Of a DNA stretch of 23,868 nucleotides, positions 21,157 to 23,868 are shown in pieces. A program made the translations under genes and the position numbers. The notes beneath the pieces were generated by a model, which ran no database searches, was not told where the DNA came from, and saw only the letters and a program-made list of their open reading frames with translations. The first letter of the stretch is position 1. The number at the start of each line of letters is the position of its first letter. The DNA is from Acidobacteriota bacterium (GTDB taxonomy: Bacteria; Acidobacteriota; Terriglobia; UBA7540), in NCBI GenBank assembly GCA_021784615.1, contig JAJYHU010000345.1, forward strand, positions 1,063 through 24,930. The letters are read 5' to 3'.

Positions 21157-21473
21157 TATGTCAAAAAATTTCCAGAAAAACAAGGGAATCCACGCCCTGC
21201 AAGCATTTGCGAGGTTTTCTTGTTCTTCTCTCCTGTCTCAGTAGTCTCTCTTGGGGATTTTCATGGATATTCCTGTCGCCGGGCATGGCGATTTACAACC
21301 AGGCGGCGTCGGCCGACGTCATTCCCCATCTCCTGTCTCACAACCCCCGGATGCCTAGCCTCTGAAACTCTGCCTCGCCTTGCACGGATAAAGAAATGGG
21401 GAAAGTCCTTGAAGGCTTCCCCCGGATACCCCTTCAATATGACAGATCGGCATGAGGCATTGCTGGTCCCTCT
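21157..21473. other. Spacer between tRNA-Leu and the GH78 gene
   Basis: 317 bp without a gene. It contains the minus-strand terminator of the GH78 gene at 21391-21423. No integrase, attachment-site duplication of the tRNA 3' end or other repeat is seen. Confidence 0.6.
21391..21423 (-). terminator. Intrinsic terminator of the GH78 gene
   Basis: On the minus strand GGGGGAAGCC and GGACTTTCCCC (21423-21398) form a GC-rich stem with loop TTCAA and one bulge, followed by ATTTCTTT (21397-21390). It lies 51 bp beyond the stop codon at 21474. Confidence 0.65.
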
Positions 21474-23868
21474 TTATTGCGATTTCAAGGTATAGTGCCC
21501 AGGCTGATCGAGGTGAACGATAGCCCGCCGGCCGTCCTCTGCAGGAGTGGCGGATTCCGTGCGGCCGTTCACCTGGATCGCCATCCCGGCCTGCGTGACC
21601 GGCATGGAAACGGTCGCGTCTGTGCCAGGCGGCAAATCGACGGTGGCGCTTAAGCCGTGGGCGCCAGCACGGTAGTCCACCTTGATCAGGCCCCGAGGCG
21701 TGGGCTCAGATCCTTTTGCCCACTTGAGCCCGGCAAGTTCGGGGCGGATCGTGACTTGTGTAAACCCAGGCGCGGCGGGCCTAATTCCCAGAACGTACTG
21801 CATGAGCCATATTGTCGGGCCGCTGGACCAGCCGTGAGCCAAGCTTACAAAATAGCCCCGCCCATTATCGGCGCGCAGGCTTCCATGCCATCCATGCATC
21901 GGCAGCCCCTCCTGGTACCCTTCCCAGGTGCTCGTTGCTCCTCGGCGCACCATGCCTCCCCAATACTTGCGAATCCAATCCAGGGCGGCCTTATAGTGGC
22001 CCGCCGAAGCCATCGCCGAGATGACGTAATAGTTGTAATAGGGTGTGATACGAAACTGGTTGCGGCGGGAAAGGACCTTGCGCCAGATGGCCCCGGTTTG
22101 AGCTTTGTCCGCCAGACCCGAATAAATGGCCATGGCGTTCGGCTGCCAGCGTTCGCCAAACGTTTCCGATTGCGAATCGAGCATATATTTAAGAGCGGCG
22201 CTGCGAATTGCCCTGGCCTGTGCCGCAAAGCGGTCAGCATTGGATGAATCCCCCAGTTGCCGCAGGAGCCATGCGCCTTCCCGAAAAGCTGCGTAGAATT
22301 CGAACTGCGTGGCCCGCTGGGCATCGGGCGCAAACTCGCTGAGCGGCAGCTTGGAGTTGGGGAGAAGTTGAGGAGCCAGGCCCGGCGACCAATCGACAAA
22401 GATACCGGCGCGATGGCGATCGGTAAAGACGCTCCGGCTATCGAGCTCGCTGGCCATATAGTCAAGAAGCTGGACGAGTGGCTGATGAATGGCGCGCAGA
22501 TAGTTGAGGTCGTCGAAATGCCGGTAATAATCCGCTTCGCCCATCACCCAGAAGGCCGAGTAACCAGGAATGCCATTCACATCGCGATCCACCGGCTGCC
22601 CGGCGTCGCGGATGAGGTAATCCATGGTCTGCTGCATCAGGAAATGATCGGCAAACACCGCGTCGATCACGTGCCCGCTCACATCCAGGTCGCCCATCCA
22701 CCGCGCCCGGTCGCGCTTGGGGGCGTCCCAGATGTCATCCTGCATGCAGAGATGGTCCGTGTAAGCGCCCAGGTCCCAGATGCGATTGAGAAGCGGGTCA
22801 GAAGAGTCAAAAGAGCCGCGATAGTCCACAGGATAATAGATGTCATCCAACAGGATGGCTTTGAAACGCAACGGAGAAGCGCCGCCGAGAAAAGTCACCT
22901 TAGCGTAACGGAAGGCGCTTTTGGGACCGTAGGCGGTGGCGTGCGGTGGCACATCAAGCTGGGCAATGCCAAAGTAGGGTTGGTGCAAGGTCTCGCCCAG
23001 GGATTCTCCGTATTGGAGGGCGAGACGCATGGATGCGTCTGAATCGGATACAACTTCAAGCCGGCCTGCGGCTTCACGCCCGAAATCAAGCATCACGCTG
23101 GGATACTCCATCTTCATCGCTCCGGCGGGAGGTAGATCCACAATGAAATCGCGCTGCGGAGGGGCGGAGAGCTGATTTCCTTTGGCCGCGAGCACGTTCG
23201 TGTTATGGAATGCGCCGAGCCCTCTGAAGACGTCCACCGCTGCTGCTCGCACGGGTACGCGAGCCAGAAATGGAGAGATGCCGTCATAGCCGGGCCACCG
23301 ATACATTCCAGTATCCTGATTGCCCTGGAAGAAATCGATGTTGCTTTCGATCCCTCCCAGCACGGTTGCAGACTGCCAACTGCTGTCGTCATATCCGGGC
23401 TGGTCCCATCCGGTTTGCTCCTGAGGGCTGTATTTCCAGCCGCTGCCGCTCATAAGAATGGCCGGTCCGTTCTCCTCCGGTGGCCGTGGCAAGATTTTCA
23501 CGACCAGCCGCCGCCAGCCGCCGGCCACGGCAAGCGCGAGCACGTTACGCCCGACGCGAAGCGACCCGTTTACATTGACAATCAAAACTTGAACACGGAT
23601 TATTCCGGAGATCAAATTCCGGCGAGCGTTAGCCAAGAGTCGGCCGTTCAGATAGACTCGCATATCCAGGGGCCCAGCCGCGTAAAGCGTCGCTGTGCTG
23701 GGAGCGCTCTTCAAATCGAAGCTGCGGCGAAAATAAATCCATTGCGGTGCTTCTCCGAAACGTCCGAAAGCACCGGCCGTCTTCTCCTGTCCCTGGGCCC
23801 AGATGTACTGCTCAGGCAGCGGAGTGTGGATCGAAGACTCGAGCGCCGGAGCAAGAATGCCACGCGTC
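21474..23868 (-). CDS. GH78 alpha-L-rhamnosidase-like enzyme, 5' end outside the window
   Basis: 797 codons are visible and the frame stays open to the window edge; a TTG at 23714 is internal, since upstream codons continue the family pattern (EQYIWAQGQEK, APQWIYFRRSFDL). GH78 enzymes release terminal L-rhamnose by inversion from plant glycosides, pectin side chains or polysaccharides. Seen: an N-terminal beta-sandwich (LYAAGPLDMRVYLNGRLL), a second beta domain ending YAKVTFLGG, the (alpha/alpha)6 catalytic barrel opening with CMQDDIWDAPKRDRARWMGD (about 22685-22745), and the C-terminal beta domain with SLAHGWSSGPT and VTIRPELAGLKWAKGSEPTPRG. In characterised members the acidic catalytic residues lie in the R-x-R-x-x-W-x-G-D stretch and a distal Glu; this copy keeps that stretch. 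Export cannot be judged without the N-terminus. Subfamily and substrate are uncertain. Confidence 0.88.
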   Translation of the reverse strand, partial: TRGILAPALESSIHTPLPEQYIWAQGQEKTAGAFGRFGEAPQWIYFRRSFDLKSAPSTATLYAAGPLDMRVYLNGRLLANARRNLISGIIRVQVLIVNVNGSLRVGRNVLALAVAGGWRRLVVKILPRPPEENGPAILMSGSGWKYSPQEQTGWDQPGYDDSSWQSATVLGGIESNIDFFQGNQDTGMYRWPGYDGISPFLARVPVRAAAVDVFRGLGAFHNTNVLAAKGNQLSAPPQRDFIVDLPPAGAMKMEYPSVMLDFGREAAGRLEVVSDSDASMRLALQYGESLGETLHQPYFGIAQLDVPPHATAYGPKSAFRYAKVTFLGGASPLRFKAILLDDIYYPVDYRGSFDSSDPLLNRIWDLGAYTDHLCMQDDIWDAPKRDRARWMGDLDVSGHVIDAVFADHFLMQQTMDYLIRDAGQPVDRDVNGIPGYSAFWVMGEADYYRHFDDLNYLRAIHQPLVQLLDYMASELDSRSVFTDRHRAGIFVDWSPGLAPQLLPNSKLPLSEFAPDAQRATQFEFYAAFREGAWLLRQLGDSSNADRFAAQARAIRSAALKYMLDSQSETFGERWQPNAMAIYSGLADKAQTGAIWRKVLSRRNQFRITPYYNYYVISAMASAGHYKAALDWIRKYWGGMVRRGATSTWEGYQEGLPMHGWHGSLRADNGRGYFVSLAHGWSSGPTIWLMQYVLGIRPAAPGFTQVTIRPELAGLKWAKGSEPTPRGLIKVDYRAGAHGLSATVDLPPGTDATVSMPVTQAGMAIQVNGRTESATPAEDGRRAIVHLDQPGHYTLKSQ

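Noticed and set aside
20974..21495. 173-codon plus-strand frame across 21070-21156
   Set aside because: It contains the complete tRNA-Leu gene, and the translation has no protein-like pattern.

Overview
The window looks like chromosomal DNA of a soil-type Acidobacteriota (probably Terriglobia / subdivision 1-like or a relative). This is an inference from the GC-rich coding style, the large Ig-like/He_PIG lipoproteins, the DUF1080 and GH78 carbohydrate genes, a remnant of a PQQ-type beta-propeller protein, and short palindromic intergenic repeats of kinds often seen in that phylum. No marker gene in the window fixes the taxonomy.

Layout. 1-1024 (+): 3' part of a TPR-repeat protein. 1045-1130: large hairpin made of two inverted repeat copies. 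1159-2337 (-): short/branched-chain acyl-CoA dehydrogenase. 2487-2690 (-): C-terminal scrap of a PQQ/beta-propeller protein. 2778-2876: about 100-bp element with inverted ends. 2872-6098 (-): overlapping three-gene cassette of a RecA-like protein without an intact P-loop, a 115-aa helical protein, and a family-B DNA polymerase with an apparently degenerate exonuclease domain. 6578-7603 (+): Gfo/Idh/MocA oxidoreductase. 7772-8617 (+): AraC-MGMT (Ada-like) DNA alkylation repair protein. 8618-9611: about 1 kb of gene-free, repeat-rich DNA. 9612-10598 (+): DUF1080 lipoprotein. 10599-10948: hairpin-repeat cluster. 10949-12637 (+): ilvD. 12682-15009 and 15375-18515 (-): two paralogous Ig-like lipoproteins. 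18745-20052 (-): thiI. 20402-20923 (+): four-helix membrane protein (DUF4149-like). 21070-21156 (+): tRNA-Leu(CAG). 21474-23868 (-): GH78 alpha-L-rhamnosidase-like enzyme, 5' end outside the window.

How the genes relate. Most are single-gene units separated by repeat-bearing spacers. The exception is the RecA-like / 115-aa / PolB cassette. Its genes overlap by 38 and 98 bp, so they are probably translated in a coupled way and act together. The arrangement recalls the ImuA-ImuB-DnaE2 mutasome but uses a B-family polymerase, and it is the best candidate here for an undescribed DNA repair or damage-tolerance system. The Ada-like alkyltransferase lies about 1.7 kb away, past the divergent Gfo/Idh gene, so the two repair loci are neighbours but not one operon. 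The two lipoproteins share the same domain order with different copy numbers of Ig-like modules, and end in an unnamed four-fold repeat. The first has a leader able to form a pseudoknot-like fold. At least five short repeat families occur in the spacers; some copies double as terminators, and one supplies the stop codon of polB.
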